Source: Halocalculus aciditolerans (GTDB lineage Archaea > Halobacteriota > Halobacteria > Halobacteriales > Halobacteriaceae). Taken from it: a DNA stretch of 64,000 bases. The notes below the pieces were generated by a model that worked only from the letters and a program-made list of their open reading frames with translations, was not told where the DNA came from and searched no databases. The stretch spans positions 248,001 to 312,000 of the forward strand of contig NZ_BMPG01000001.1 in assembly GCF_014647475.1 (NCBI RefSeq), given 5' to 3'. This document shows positions 17,825 to 25,849 of the stretch, one piece after another; position 1 is the first letter of the stretch; each line of letters begins with the position of its first letter. Position numbers and translations under genes: made by a program.

Positions 17825-17873
17825 CCCGGCGAGAACATTTTTACACCTCAAGTGATGGTGAATGTTCGCCGGG
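17825..17873. other. Long bulged inverted repeat overlapping an AT-rich box
   Basis: Left arm CCCGGCGA, ACATT, CACC (from 17825) pairs with GGTG, AATGT, TCGCCGGG (ending 17873), giving 17 pairs with two small bulges on the left side and a nine-base loop. The box 'ATTTTTAC' lies within the left arm. It could be an RNA structure or a protein-binding palindrome. Confidence 0.5.
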
Positions 17874-18280
17874 GCGTTTTGTCCGGGCGACACGCCACCG
17901 ACCGGTCGCGGGGTCGACCGTCGACGCGTGTCAGAACGCGGGTCCCACCGACGCCGTCGACGGGACGCGGCCCTGGCTGGTGTCCGCCTCCTCTCGACGG
18001 CAACGCGTTCACCACTTCTCCACCAACGCAACGAACACGGGTAGTACCACGCTCACCACCCTCCCACGCTCGTCGCTGCCACTGCTCGCCTTCTCGCGGG
18101 TTCTCGCGCGAGCCGCACGTTCGCGCGGAGGAACGTGCTCCGACCGCGCTCGGCCGCCTTCGCATCTGATTGTTCGGTCGCGCCGGCTCGCGTGTCGCTG
18201 TCGCTCCCGCTCGCCGTTTCGCGGTTCTCGGCCGCCTTCGGCGGCCTCCGAACCGCGTTTGCACCGCGTTGGTCGGTCCC

Positions 18281-18287
18281 TTTATGG
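18281..18287 (+). promoter_or_regulatory. TATA box of PRC-barrel/nob1 unit
   Basis: The heptamer TTTATGG lies 24-30 bases before the ATG at 18311 in a GC-rich surrounding, the spacing expected for a leaderless haloarchaeal transcript. Confidence 0.5.
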
Positions 18288-18310
18288 TCGCCCGCCAAGT
18301 TACGTCGGAT

Positions 18311-18553
18311 ATGGCCGATATCCTCGCCGAGAACCTCTCCGGAAAGGCCGTGATGGGGAGCGACGGCACCGAGCTCGGAATCCTCTACAACATCACGATG
18401 GACCTCAAGACCGGGACGCTCCACGACCTCCTCGTCGAGCCGAACGAGGAGGACACGGTGAAGCTCAACTTCCCCCGGGACGACGACGGCCTCTACCACA
18501 TCCCCGTGGGGAACGTGCAGGCGGTGAAAGACTACATCGTCGTCTCCCGGTAG
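18311..18553 (+). CDS. PRC-barrel domain protein
   Basis: 80 residues from the ATG at 18311 ('MADILAENLSGKAVMGSDGTELG'). Residues about 8-78 form a PRC-barrel: 'LGILYNITMDLKTGTLHDLLV' and 'YHIPVGNVQAVKDYIVVS'. In bacteria such barrels occur in the 16S maturation factor RimM. Stand-alone archaeal versions have been linked to RNA metabolism and cell division. It is followed after 8 bases by nob1, so an operon is likely, which favours a ribosome-maturation or RNA-linked role. That role is inference from context. Confidence 0.88.
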   Translation: MADILAENLSGKAVMGSDGTELGILYNITMDLKTGTLHDLLVEPNEEDTVKLNFPRDDDGLYHIPVGNVQAVKDYIVVSR

Positions 18554-18561
18554 GCCGAGCC

Positions 18562-19020
18562 GTGTACGTTCTCGACGCGTCCGCGTTCATCGACGAGTAC
18601 GAGCCCAACGGCCCGACCGCGAGCATTCCCGGCGTCCGCGAGGAGCTCGAATCCGCCGCGCAGTACCGCTTCGACGCCCGCGAGGGCCAGGGGATGCACG
18701 TCGTCGTGCCGGACGCGGACGCCGTCACCGAGGTGGAGCGAGCGGCGCGCGTCACCGGCGACCTCGACGAACTCTCCGACGTCGACGTCCGCGTGCTCGC
18801 CGCCGCCGTCGAACTCGACGCCACGCTCGTCACCGACGACTACGCGATGCAGAACGTCGCCGACGAACTCGGCCTCGCCGTCGACGTCGTCGCGAAATCC
18901 GGCATCAGCGAGCGCCGCGACTGGGTCTTCCAGTGCGCGGGCTGCGGGCGGACCTTCGACGACAAGAAAGACCGCTGTCCGATCTGCGGTTCGAGCCTCT
19001 CCCGGAAGAACCCGAGCTAG
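18562..19020 (+). CDS. nob1: rRNA maturation endonuclease Nob1
   Basis: 152 residues from GTG at 18562. The N-terminal PIN nuclease domain starts 'VYVLDASAFIDEY' (acidic D5) and ends with 'TLVTDDYAMQNVADELGL', giving the metal-binding aspartates. The C-terminal zinc ribbon 'CAGCGRTF...CPICGSSL' begins near residue 125. Nob1 makes the final cut at the 3' end of the small-subunit rRNA. It follows the PRC-barrel gene closely and lies across the gap from aIF5B, whose eukaryotic counterpart stimulates this step. Confidence 0.95.
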   Translation: MYVLDASAFIDEYEPNGPTASIPGVREELESAAQYRFDAREGQGMHVVVPDADAVTEVERAARVTGDLDELSDVDVRVLAAAVELDATLVTDDYAMQNVADELGLAVDVVAKSGISERRDWVFQCAGCGRTFDDKKDRCPICGSSLSRKNPS

Positions 19021-19115
19021 CGGACTCTGCGGAGATGGGGCTCGACGAACTGGCGGCTGACTCTGCGTAGCGGAACGCCGTACTCGCGAGCGAGAGCTTC
19101 TCCTTCGTCCTCCGG

Positions 19116-20243
19116 TTAGCCGGTGAGCGTGTAGTAGGCGTAGAGGAACTGGACGGCGTTGTAGCCGCCGTGGGCGAGCGCGACGACGACGACGTTCTCG
19201 GTGCGTTCGTAGGCGTAGGCGAGGACCAGGGAGATGGCGAGGAGGTTCACGAGGGCGACGGCGACGGCGGCGGGGCCGGCGGTCCAGTAGGAGAAGACGT
19301 GCATGCTCGCGAAGAAGACGGACGCGACGACGATCGCGGCCGGCCGGCTGAACGCCTCGTAGAGGTGTTTCTGGACGACGTTCCGGTTCAGGAGCTCTTC
19401 CCCGGGGCCGATGAAGAGGACGGAGACGGGGACGAGGACGAGGAGGACGGCGGGGTTCCCGCGCGCGAACTCGAGGGTGTCGTGGCTCGCCTGACTGAGG
19501 CCGAGCCAGCCCTCTATCGTGGAGAGCGTGAGGAGGACGGCGACCATGCCGGCGAACGTGCCCGCGGTCCAGAGCCACTCGCGGCGCGTCGGCGCGCGCA
19601 CGTCGAAGTACCGAATGTCCTCGCCGATGACGAGCACTGCGCCGACGGCGACGACGACGAACCCGAGCGGGCTGACGGCGGACGCGACCGCGTACGCCGT
19701 GGCTTCACCTGCCCCGGCGGCGGTAGCGAGCGATCGGGCGACGGCGGCGGCGAGCGACCCGACGAACAGCCCGACGAGCGCGACGCCGAGCATCGCGGAC
19801 GCCAGCCCGCCGCGCCGCAATACACCGGCCTGCGGGACGCCGCGGGCGTCGAGCACTGCGAGGCCGACGCCGGCGAGGCCGACGACGAACCCGACGGGGA
19901 GCGCGGGGCCGACCCACGCCGGCTCCGTCCCCGGCCCGAGCGCCGGCACGAGCACGCCGCCGAGCGCGGACAGCGCGAGCGCCGCCATCCCCGCGCCGCC
20001 GACGACCGAGAGCCGCGTATCGTGGCTCCCGTACCGCCGCCCCGCGAACGCGAGGAGCGCCACGACACTCGCCACGAGCCCCGGCGCGTTCCCGACGTCG
20101 AACGCGCCGAGACCGGGCGTCCACGCCGTCGCCGAGAGCGCGACACCCAGTCCCGCGGCGACGAACGCCGCGGACGCCGCGAACCGGTCACCCGCCGACG
20201 CCTCCTCTCCCGCTGGCTCGCGCGCCGATTCGTCCGCGGTCAT
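19116..20243 (-). CDS. CPBP family intramembrane metalloprotease
   Basis: 375 residues from the ATG at 20243, overlapping the pgi stop (ATGA). Around nine or ten hydrophobic helices are visible. Near the C terminus 'IGPGEELLNRNVVQKHLYEAF' supplies the EExxxR motif, and 'VVASVFFASMHVF' supplies the second conserved His motif of CAAX-processing/Abi-type proteases. A third His lies in 'VVALAHGGYNAVQFLY'. The family cleaves substrates inside the membrane; the substrate here is unknown. Coupling to pgi is probably only transcriptional. Confidence 0.88.
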   Translation of the reverse strand: MTADESAREPAGEEASAGDRFAASAAFVAAGLGVALSATAWTPGLGAFDVGNAPGLVASVVALLAFAGRRYGSHDTRLSVVGGAGMAALALSALGGVLVPALGPGTEPAWVGPALPVGFVVGLAGVGLAVLDARGVPQAGVLRRGGLASAMLGVALVGLFVGSLAAAVARSLATAAGAGEATAYAVASAVSPLGFVVVAVGAVLVIGEDIRYFDVRAPTRREWLWTAGTFAGMVAVLLTLSTIEGWLGLSQASHDTLEFARGNPAVLLVLVPVSVLFIGPGEELLNRNVVQKHLYEAFSRPAAIVVASVFFASMHVFSYWTAGPAAVAVALVNLLAISLVLAYAYERTENVVVVALAHGGYNAVQFLYAYYTLTG

Positions 20244-21523
20244 TCGACTTCGAGCGAGTCGCCTTCGTCGAGCGTGCGGTCGCCGCGCAGCAGCCCGCGC
20301 GCCGCCTCCTTCCCCCACTCGACGGCGGGCTGATCGAACGTCTCCACGCCGTAGAGCTCCCCGGCGAGCACGCACGCCGCCTCCATCGAAAAGAGGAGTT
20401 CACCCACGGATTCGGCGTCGACGGCGTCGAGCTGGACCCTGAGGTTCGGCACGCCCGCCGCCGCGAGACTCGCCTCCGTCGCGTCCAACTCCGCGTCCAG
20501 TAGCCCGCCGAGCGACGCCCCCGAGAGGTAGTCGAGCCCCTCTAAGTCCGCGCTCGGGATGGGAACGTCGGGCCGGTCGTCGACGCCGACGAACGTCACG
20601 AGCTTATCGTGCGGGCCGGCGCGGTAGAGCTGGAGCTGGCTGTGCTGGTCCGTCGCCCCCAGCGCCCGCACCGGCGTCTGCCCCAGGCCGTCCTTCCCCA
20701 GTGACTCCGCCCAGAGCTGCGCGAACCACTCCGCGAACGTCTCCAACCCCTCGGCGTACGGCATCATGACGTCCATCGACGCGCCGCGGACGTCGAGCGC
20801 GTACGCGAGCGCGCCGTACGCGTAGGCGGGCGAGTCGAAGAGCGACGGCCCCAGTTTCTCTCGCGCTGCGCTCGCGCCGGCCAGCAGGCCGTCGGTGTCG
20901 ACGCCGAGCAGCGCCGCCGGGAGGAGCCCCACGGTCGAGAGCACGGAGAACCGGCCGGGGACGCCGTCGGGGACGGACACGGACGGCAGGTCGTGGGCGT
21001 CCGCGAGGTCGCGGAGATTCCCCGCGTCGCCCGTCGTCACGACCGTGCGGTCCGTCCAGTCGACGCCCGCGTCCGCCATCGCGTCGCGGACGACGAGGAA
21101 GTTCGCCAGCGTCTCCGCCGTCGTCCCCGACTGCGAGACGACGTTCACCGCCGCCGACGCGAGGTCGATGCGGTCGAGCGTTCGCTCCACGGCCGCGGGG
21201 TCGACGTTGTCGAGCACGTGCAGCTCGGCGGCGTCCGGCCCGGCGAGCGCGTCCGCGAGCGTCGCCGCCCCCAGCGCGCTCCCCCCGATTCCCACGAGAA
21301 TCACGTGGTCGACGTCGCCGATTCGGTCGGCGGCCGTCTCGACCGCCGCCGTATCCGCCGTCTCGGGCAGGTTCAACGACGCGTACCCGAACTCGCCGTT
21401 CGCGACGCCGCGTTCGATGCGCTCGTGCGCCGCCGCCACGCGGTCGTCTAGTCGCTCCAGCGCGTCCCGCGGCACGCCCGGCTCGGCCACCGCCGCCAGC
21501 GCGTTCCCGACGTCGAGGTCCAT
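20240..21523 (-). CDS. pgi: Glucose-6-phosphate isomerase
   Basis: 427 residues. It interconverts glucose-6-phosphate and fructose-6-phosphate. Family motifs are 'VILVGIGGSALGAATLADAL', the sugar-phosphate-binding 'VVSQSGTTAETLANFLVVRD', 'GRFSVLSTVGLLPAALLG', and 'ALGATDQHSQLQLYRAGP', with the conserved C-terminal Lys in 'AVEWGKEAARGLL'. It is the PGI superfamily form, not the cupin-type found in some other archaea. Haloarchaea use it in sugar and glycan metabolism. It is the first gene of a two-gene unit with the CPBP protease. Confidence 0.95.
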   Translation of the reverse strand: MDLDVGNALAAVAEPGVPRDALERLDDRVAAAHERIERGVANGEFGYASLNLPETADTAAVETAADRIGDVDHVILVGIGGSALGAATLADALAGPDAAELHVLDNVDPAAVERTLDRIDLASAAVNVVSQSGTTAETLANFLVVRDAMADAGVDWTDRTVVTTGDAGNLRDLADAHDLPSVSVPDGVPGRFSVLSTVGLLPAALLGVDTDGLLAGASAAREKLGPSLFDSPAYAYGALAYALDVRGASMDVMMPYAEGLETFAEWFAQLWAESLGKDGLGQTPVRALGATDQHSQLQLYRAGPHDKLVTFVGVDDRPDVPIPSADLEGLDYLSGASLGGLLDAELDATEASLAAAGVPNLRVQLDAVDAESVGELLFSMEAACVLAGELYGVETFDQPAVEWGKEAARGLLRGDRTLDEGDSLEVE

Positions 21524-21636
21524 ACCCGAGCGTCCGTAGAGCAGGACTTTACGCGTGTCGCTCTCTTCGAATCTCCGCGCGGTGTGTTGGCTCGCTCAGC
21601 GAAACCCGGAAAAGGACGAATCAGCAAGTAGTGGGT

Positions 21637-22107
21637 ATGACTGAGTCCGAGAAGTCCGGGACGTTCGTCGTGCGGAACGCCGACGACGCGTCCGCCGTCC
21701 TCGCCGACGTCACCGACGCCCAGGTGCACACGCTCTCCTCGAACCCCGGCGTCGCCGAAGGCGAAATCGTCGAAGCCACCATCAGCCCCGACCCGCCGAT
21801 GAACGTCACCTACAGCGTCGTCGACGTGACGGAGCGAAAGACCATCCCCGTCGAGGAGTCCGAAGAACCGCCGACGACGCAGGAACGCGACCTCGCCGCC
21901 GACCAGCCGGAGGGCGAACTCACCACGCGCGAACGCGCCGGCATCGGCGAAATCCACGTCCTCACCGTCCCCGAAGGCGAAACCGAGAACGCCGTCGCCG
22001 ACGTCCTCGACGACGAGGCGACCGTCGAACGCGCCGCCCGCCTCGACGTGAACCGCGTCGAAATCCGCTCCGAACCCGGCGTCGTCGCCGTCCGCTACCT
22101 CCCCTGA
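21637..22107 (+). CDS. Conserved haloarchaeal protein (DUF5812-like)
   Basis: 156 residues from the ATG at 21637 (a GTG two codons earlier is possible). It begins 'MTESEKSGTFVVRNADDASAVLADVTDAQVHTL', continues with 'VAEGEIVEATISPDPPMNVTYSVVDV', and its C-terminal half has 'GEIHVLTVPEGETENAVADVL' and 'VVAVRYLP'. It is acidic and soluble, with a mixed alpha/beta pattern. I take it to be a haloarchaea-specific family (probably DUF5812) of unknown function. It is divergent from pgi. Confidence 0.75.
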   Translation: MTESEKSGTFVVRNADDASAVLADVTDAQVHTLSSNPGVAEGEIVEATISPDPPMNVTYSVVDVTERKTIPVEESEEPPTTQERDLAADQPEGELTTRERAGIGEIHVLTVPEGETENAVADVLDDEATVERAARLDVNRVEIRSEPGVVAVRYLP

Positions 22108-22156
22108 CTACTCGCCCGATTCCCTCCCGAGCCCGCTCGCGCGCTCGGCTTCCGAC

Positions 22157-22474
22157 TTACGACGTTTCGGGCGCGCCCCGACTCTGGACCTCCCAGCCGC
22201 CCTCGATGTCCTCCGGCTCTCGCTCCACGTACTCGATGTCGGTGTCCGCGGTGAGCTCGTCGCCGTCGCCGTCGACGGCTTCGACGCGGAGCGTGATGTC
22301 GAGTGAGTCCCCGCAGCAGCCGACGTCGAGGAAGACCGGCCACTCGTCGCCCACTGCCGCCGACGCGTGCACGCGCTTGAGGTACGCGCGGAAGTGCCGC
22401 GTCTCTAGCTGGTCTCGCCCCCACTCCGAGAGGTCGCCCGGGAAGGACAACACGAGGCGGTTCGCGGCGCTCAT
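22157..22474 (-). CDS. Conserved haloarchaeal hypothetical protein
   Basis: 105 residues, acidic, with no signal or membrane segment. It contains 'FPGDLSEWGRDQLETRHFRAYLKRVHA' followed by 'VFLDVGCCGDSLDITLRVE' with a Cys-Cys pair. The C-terminal third is strongly acidic. It is convergent with the DUF5812-like gene and divergent from the hydrolase at 22554. I do not recognise a family; the adjacent cysteines could bind metal or be redox-active. Confidence 0.65.
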   Translation of the reverse strand: MSAANRLVLSFPGDLSEWGRDQLETRHFRAYLKRVHASAAVGDEWPVFLDVGCCGDSLDITLRVEAVDGDGDELTADTDIEYVEREPEDIEGGWEVQSRGAPETS

Positions 22475-22553
22475 ACCCGGTACTATCCGCTGTGGCTACT
22501 TCGTCGTTTCCCGCGAAAGGGTTTTATTCTGACCTCGCGTACGCGACAGTATT

Positions 22554-23192
22554 ATGATGGCGACGACGCACGGACTGGTGGGGTTGGCGTTCGCGGCCGG
22601 CGTCGCGGCGACGACCCGCGACCCCGCGCCCGTCGTGCTCTGGACCGGCCTTCTCGGCGGCGTCCTCCCCGACCTCGACCTCTACTGGGGCCACCGGAAG
22701 ACCCTCCACTTCCCCGTCTACTACACCGCCACCGCCGCGCTCGCCGGCGGACTCTGGACCGCCACCGCGGCGACCGGGATAGAGACGCTCTCCGCGAGCA
22801 CCGCGCTCCTCGCGCTCGCCGTCCTCCTCGGCGCGGCCGCCGTTCACTCGGTCATGGACGCGTTCGGCGGCGGCCTCGAACTCCGCCCGTGGGAAGGCAC
22901 GAGCGACCGCGCCGTCTACAGCCACTTCCACGGCCGCTGGCTCCCCCCGAAACGCTGGATTCGCTACGACGGCGCGCCCGAAGACCTCGGCCTCGCCGCC
23001 GTCGCCGCCGCCCCCGCCCTCCTCGCCACCACCGGCGTCGTCCGACACGCCGCGCTCCTCGCGCTCTGCGTCTCCGCCGGCTACGTCCTCGTCAGAAAAC
23101 CGATGGTTCGCGTGACCGAGTGGGTCGTCGCCCGCACGCCCGACCGCGTCCTCGGCTACGTCCCCGAGCGATTCGTCGCCGACCTCCGATAG
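22554..23192 (+). CDS. Membrane-bound metal-dependent hydrolase (YdjM family)
   Basis: 212 residues; two adjacent ATGs at 22554 and 22557. The start 'ATTHGLVGLAFAAGVAATT' with an early His, then 'LLGGVLPDLDLYWGHRKTLHF' with two Asp and two His, is the signature of the YdjM/LexA-binding-type membrane hydrolase family (DUF457). About four membrane helices follow, with a further 'VHSVMDAFGGG' His/Asp motif. The substrate is unknown, though some relatives act in membrane-lipid or DNA-damage contexts. The AT-rich 'GTTTTATTC' lies about 25-30 bases upstream. Confidence 0.88.
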   Translation: MMATTHGLVGLAFAAGVAATTRDPAPVVLWTGLLGGVLPDLDLYWGHRKTLHFPVYYTATAALAGGLWTATAATGIETLSASTALLALAVLLGAAAVHSVMDAFGGGLELRPWEGTSDRAVYSHFHGRWLPPKRWIRYDGAPEDLGLAAVAAAPALLATTGVVRHAALLALCVSAGYVLVRKPMVRVTEWVVARTPDRVLGYVPERFVADLR

Positions 23193-24374
23193 CTACGACA
23201 GCCCGAGGAGTTCGAGCGCGCTGAACGCGCCGTAGCTGACACCGAACGCGAGCGCGAGCGACCCCACCCAGGCGGCGACGGTCTTCACCATCTTCTCCCG
23301 GCTCACGCCCCCGCCGCCCGCGGCGTACCCGCTCCCGATGATCGCGGACACGATGATCTCGTTGAAGGAGACGGGGACGCCGAGGAAGACGGCGGCCTGC
23401 GCGATGGCGAAACTCGGGATGAGCGCCGCAATCGACCGCCGAGGTCCGAGGCTGGAGTAGTCCTGCGCGAGCGCCTTAATCATCCGCGGCGCGCCCGTCC
23501 ACGACCCCACGAGCAGCCCGATGCCGCCGCCGAGCAGGACGTACGTGATGGGGATGGAGTCGCCGACGAGCGGGAGGACGGGGCCGACGGCGAGCCCGAC
23601 CTGACTCCCGCCCGCGGAGAACGCGACGAGGCCGCCGAGCACGAGGAGGAAGTGGCGCTGCCCCGCCGCCTCGTCGCGCGTGACGTCCCACCGGACCGCG
23701 CCCGCCGCGGCGAGGAACGCCGCGGCCGTGACGGCGGCCGTCGCGACCGTCGGCGACAGCCCGGTGTTCACGCCGACCCACGTCGACAGGCTCTCCGAGA
23801 CGTCCGACGGCCCGAGCAGCACGAACTCCACGTTCGCGATGAGCGCGCCGACGAGACCAGCGAGAAACGGGATGGCGACGGCTTCGTCGACGACTTCGCG
23901 GAGGAGGCGCGCCGTCGCGTACGCGATTGCGCCGCCGACGAACGGCACGGCGATCCAGAGGCTCACGATCTGCTGGTACTTCGCCCACGCCGGCCCGCCC
24001 CCCATCGCCAGCCCCGTGCCGACGACCGCGCCCGTCACCGTGAACGCCGTCGCGATCGGGTAGCCCGCGAACACGCCAATCGCCACCAGCCCCGCGGCCG
24101 TGATGAGCGCGACGACGACCGCCAGCGGCGTCAACGTCACCCCGTAGATGAGCTCCGTCCCGACCGCCTCCGAGACGTTCGCGCCCTGGAGAACCGCGCC
24201 CGCGAGGCCGAGCACGCCGACGATGAACCCCGCGCGCATCACGCTGATCGCGTTCGCGCCGACCGCCGGGGCGAACGGCGTCGACCCCGACGACCCCGCG
24301 CCGATAGCCCACGCCATAAACAGACTCGCCACCGCCGCGACGACCAACACCGCGAGACCCCCCAAGGAAACCAT
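23193..24374 (-). CDS. PiT-family inorganic phosphate permease
   Basis: 393 residues, about ten membrane helices. The two inverted PiT repeats show as 'PFAPAVGANAISVMRAGFIVGVLGLAG' near the N terminus and 'AGGSQVGLAVGPVLPLVGD' in the second half. The conserved GANxxN of classic PiT proteins is only partly kept, so ion coupling may differ. It is preceded by an acidic helical protein gene on the same strand (51-base gap), in the position where other organisms often place a PhoU-like regulator. A second PiT-like gene lies at 46312. Confidence 0.85.
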   Translation of the reverse strand: MVSLGGLAVLVVAAVASLFMAWAIGAGSSGSTPFAPAVGANAISVMRAGFIVGVLGLAGAVLQGANVSEAVGTELIYGVTLTPLAVVVALITAAGLVAIGVFAGYPIATAFTVTGAVVGTGLAMGGGPAWAKYQQIVSLWIAVPFVGGAIAYATARLLREVVDEAVAIPFLAGLVGALIANVEFVLLGPSDVSESLSTWVGVNTGLSPTVATAAVTAAAFLAAAGAVRWDVTRDEAAGQRHFLLVLGGLVAFSAGGSQVGLAVGPVLPLVGDSIPITYVLLGGGIGLLVGSWTGAPRMIKALAQDYSSLGPRRSIAALIPSFAIAQAAVFLGVPVSFNEIIVSAIIGSGYAAGGGGVSREKMVKTVAAWVGSLALAFGVSYGAFSALELLGLS

Positions 24375-24425
24375 TCTTCTCTCCTTCTTCTCGCCCGGGA
24401 ACTAATCGCTGTCGGCCTCCGAACG

Positions 24426-25103
24426 CTAGTTCGTCGTCGACTTCGCGTCCGTCCGCGACTCCGGCGGCTCGACGCCCTCTACCGCCTCCGCCGTCTCCGT
24501 CTCCTTCTCGATGTCGACGTGCCAGCGGTTCACCCCCTCCTCGTAGTCGTAGAGGCGCTCGCGCACCGCGTCCTTCAGCTCGTCGTCGTTCACGTTCACC
24601 TCGAACTCGAACTCGCCCTGCGACCGCACGAACTGGAGGTTCGCGGAGACGAGCTCGTTGTCGAAGTAGTACGGCGCGACCTGCGTCATCACGTTCTCGT
24701 AGACGGTGCTCTCCACCTTCCGGAGCGCCTTCCGCCCGAGCGTGTCCGCCGCTCGCGCCACGTAATCGATGGAGTCCTGCCACTTCTTCACCGCCCCGCC
24801 CGTGTCGTCGTCCTCCAGCTTCTCGTAGGACTCAGAGAGGCGCTCGCCCGCCGTCTGGAGGTCGTCCTCGGGCGCTTTCCCTTTCTCCTCGCCCTTCCCT
24901 TCGGCGACGCTCGCCTGCTCCGCCGTCTTCTCCGACACCTCCTCCTCTAAGCGCTCGTGGGCTTTCGGCCGCCACTCGTCGAACGCTTCCAGTGCATCTG
25001 ACTCGACGCCCTCCTCGCGGAGCGCGTAGACGAGGCGCTCACCGAACTCGACGACGTCCGTCCACGTCCCTCGTTCTTTGAACCCGGCGACGCTCTCCTG
25101 CAT
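24426..25103 (-). CDS. Acidic helical protein upstream of phosphate permease (DUF5828-like)
   Basis: 225 residues, mostly helical, highly charged, with no membrane segment. It starts 'MQESVAGFKERGTWTDVVEFGERLVYALREEG' and contains 'KWQDSIDYVARAADTLGRKALRKVESTVYENVM', which is its best-conserved-looking part, then a beta stretch 'GEFEFEVNVNDDELKDAVRERLYDYEEGVN' and a disordered Glu/Thr tail. I think it is a haloarchaeal family (DUF5828), not PhoU by sequence. The gene order suggests, but does not prove, a link to phosphate transport. Confidence 0.7.
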   Translation of the reverse strand: MQESVAGFKERGTWTDVVEFGERLVYALREEGVESDALEAFDEWRPKAHERLEEEVSEKTAEQASVAEGKGEEKGKAPEDDLQTAGERLSESYEKLEDDDTGGAVKKWQDSIDYVARAADTLGRKALRKVESTVYENVMTQVAPYYFDNELVSANLQFVRSQGEFEFEVNVNDDELKDAVRERLYDYEEGVNRWHVDIEKETETAEAVEGVEPPESRTDAKSTTN

Positions 25104-25150
25104 CTACTCACCCCTATACGCCCCGGGAGTAAACGTGTTGTTGCTCGGCA

Positions 25151-25360
25151 CTATCGGCCGTACGTCACGGCCTGCGCCCAGTCGTTCAATCGCTCCTTGA
25201 GCTCGCCGAGCGCGACGACGTGCCGGGAGACCGCGCGGAGCTCCGACTCCTCCACCTCGATGACGTCCTCGCCCTCGAAGGGGTTGCGTTTCTCCGTCAC
25301 GTCGACGACGGTCGACATCGAACACCGCCCGCACGCCTCCGCGGAATCCTTCACACCCAT
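25151..25360 (-). CDS. Small protein with short N-terminal Cys pair
   Basis: 69 residues starting 'MGVKDSAEACGRCSMSTVVDV', with CxxC at about 10-13. This is followed by 'FEGEDVIEVEESELRAVSRHVVAL', which looks like a short beta-strand and helix region. It is similar in style to haloarchaeal micro zinc-finger proteins but has only one Cys pair, so dimeric zinc binding or no metal is possible. It lies directly upstream of the DUF5828-like gene on the same strand and is divergent from the cupin gene. Confidence 0.65.
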   Translation of the reverse strand: MGVKDSAEACGRCSMSTVVDVTEKRNPFEGEDVIEVEESELRAVSRHVVALGELKERLNDWAQAVTYGR

Positions 25361-25474
25361 ACGTGACAGTTAGAGGCACGGCGACTTGGGTTTTTCGCGC
25401 GCCGCGCTCGCCCGGTCCGCGGCGGTCGTCGCGCCGACCGTGGCCTTTTCTCCCCCCGCGTCCAGTGACGAGGT

Positions 25475-25849
25475 ATGGGATACCACACGATCGACCCGGC
25501 CGACCTCGAACCCACTCCCGACCGCCCCTGCGACCAGCGCTCCATCACTGACGCCGCCGGCCTCGAGAACTTCGCGCTCAACGTCTACACCGCCGACCCC
25601 GGCGAGTCCATCCCCCTCGCCTACCACGTCCACGACGAGCAAGAGGAGGCCTTCTACGTCGTCTCCGGCACGCTCACCGTCGAGACACCGGACGGCGAGT
25701 TCGACGTCGACGAAGGCGAAATCTTCGTCGCCGAACCGCAGAGCCCGCACTTCGCGTTCGTCCCCGAAGACGCGCACGGACCCGCGAAAGCCGTCGCCGT
25801 CGGCGCGCCGAACGTCGACGACGTCGCCCCCTACGACCCCGAGGAGTGA
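25475..25849 (+). CDS. Cupin domain protein
   Basis: 124 residues with a single cupin barrel: 'YHVHDEQEEAFYVVSGTLTVET' gives metal ligands H51, H53 and E57, and 'AEPQSPHFAFVPED' gives the second-motif His. Such small cupins bind a metal and serve as enzymes or ligand sensors; the substrate cannot be inferred. The stop overlaps the next start (TGATG at 25847-25851), so it is coupled to the hypothetical protein downstream. Confidence 0.88.
   Translation: MGYHTIDPADLEPTPDRPCDQRSITDAAGLENFALNVYTADPGESIPLAYHVHDEQEEAFYVVSGTLTVETPDGEFDVDEGEIFVAEPQSPHFAFVPEDAHGPAKAVAVGAPNVDDVAPYDPEE

Larger units (their letters stand above)
17701..18310. other. 610-base gap between aIF5B and PRC-barrel genes
   Basis: Short frames exist here, but all have Arg/Pro/Ser-rich shadow-type composition. 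The left part has the aIF5B promoter and, at 17825-17873, a strong bulged hairpin overlapping an AT-rich box. The middle, 17866-18050, is GC-rich with several short inverted repeats and could be an untranslated RNA. The right part ends with a TATA-like 'TTTATGG' at 18281-18287, about 25 bases before the ATG of the PRC-barrel gene. I cannot assign a product. Confidence 0.45.

Noticed and set aside
17852-18169. 105-residue plus-strand frame in the aIF5B gap
   Set aside because: Arg/Pro/Ser/Thr-rich composition unlike the acidic proteome; I treat the stretch as noncoding.
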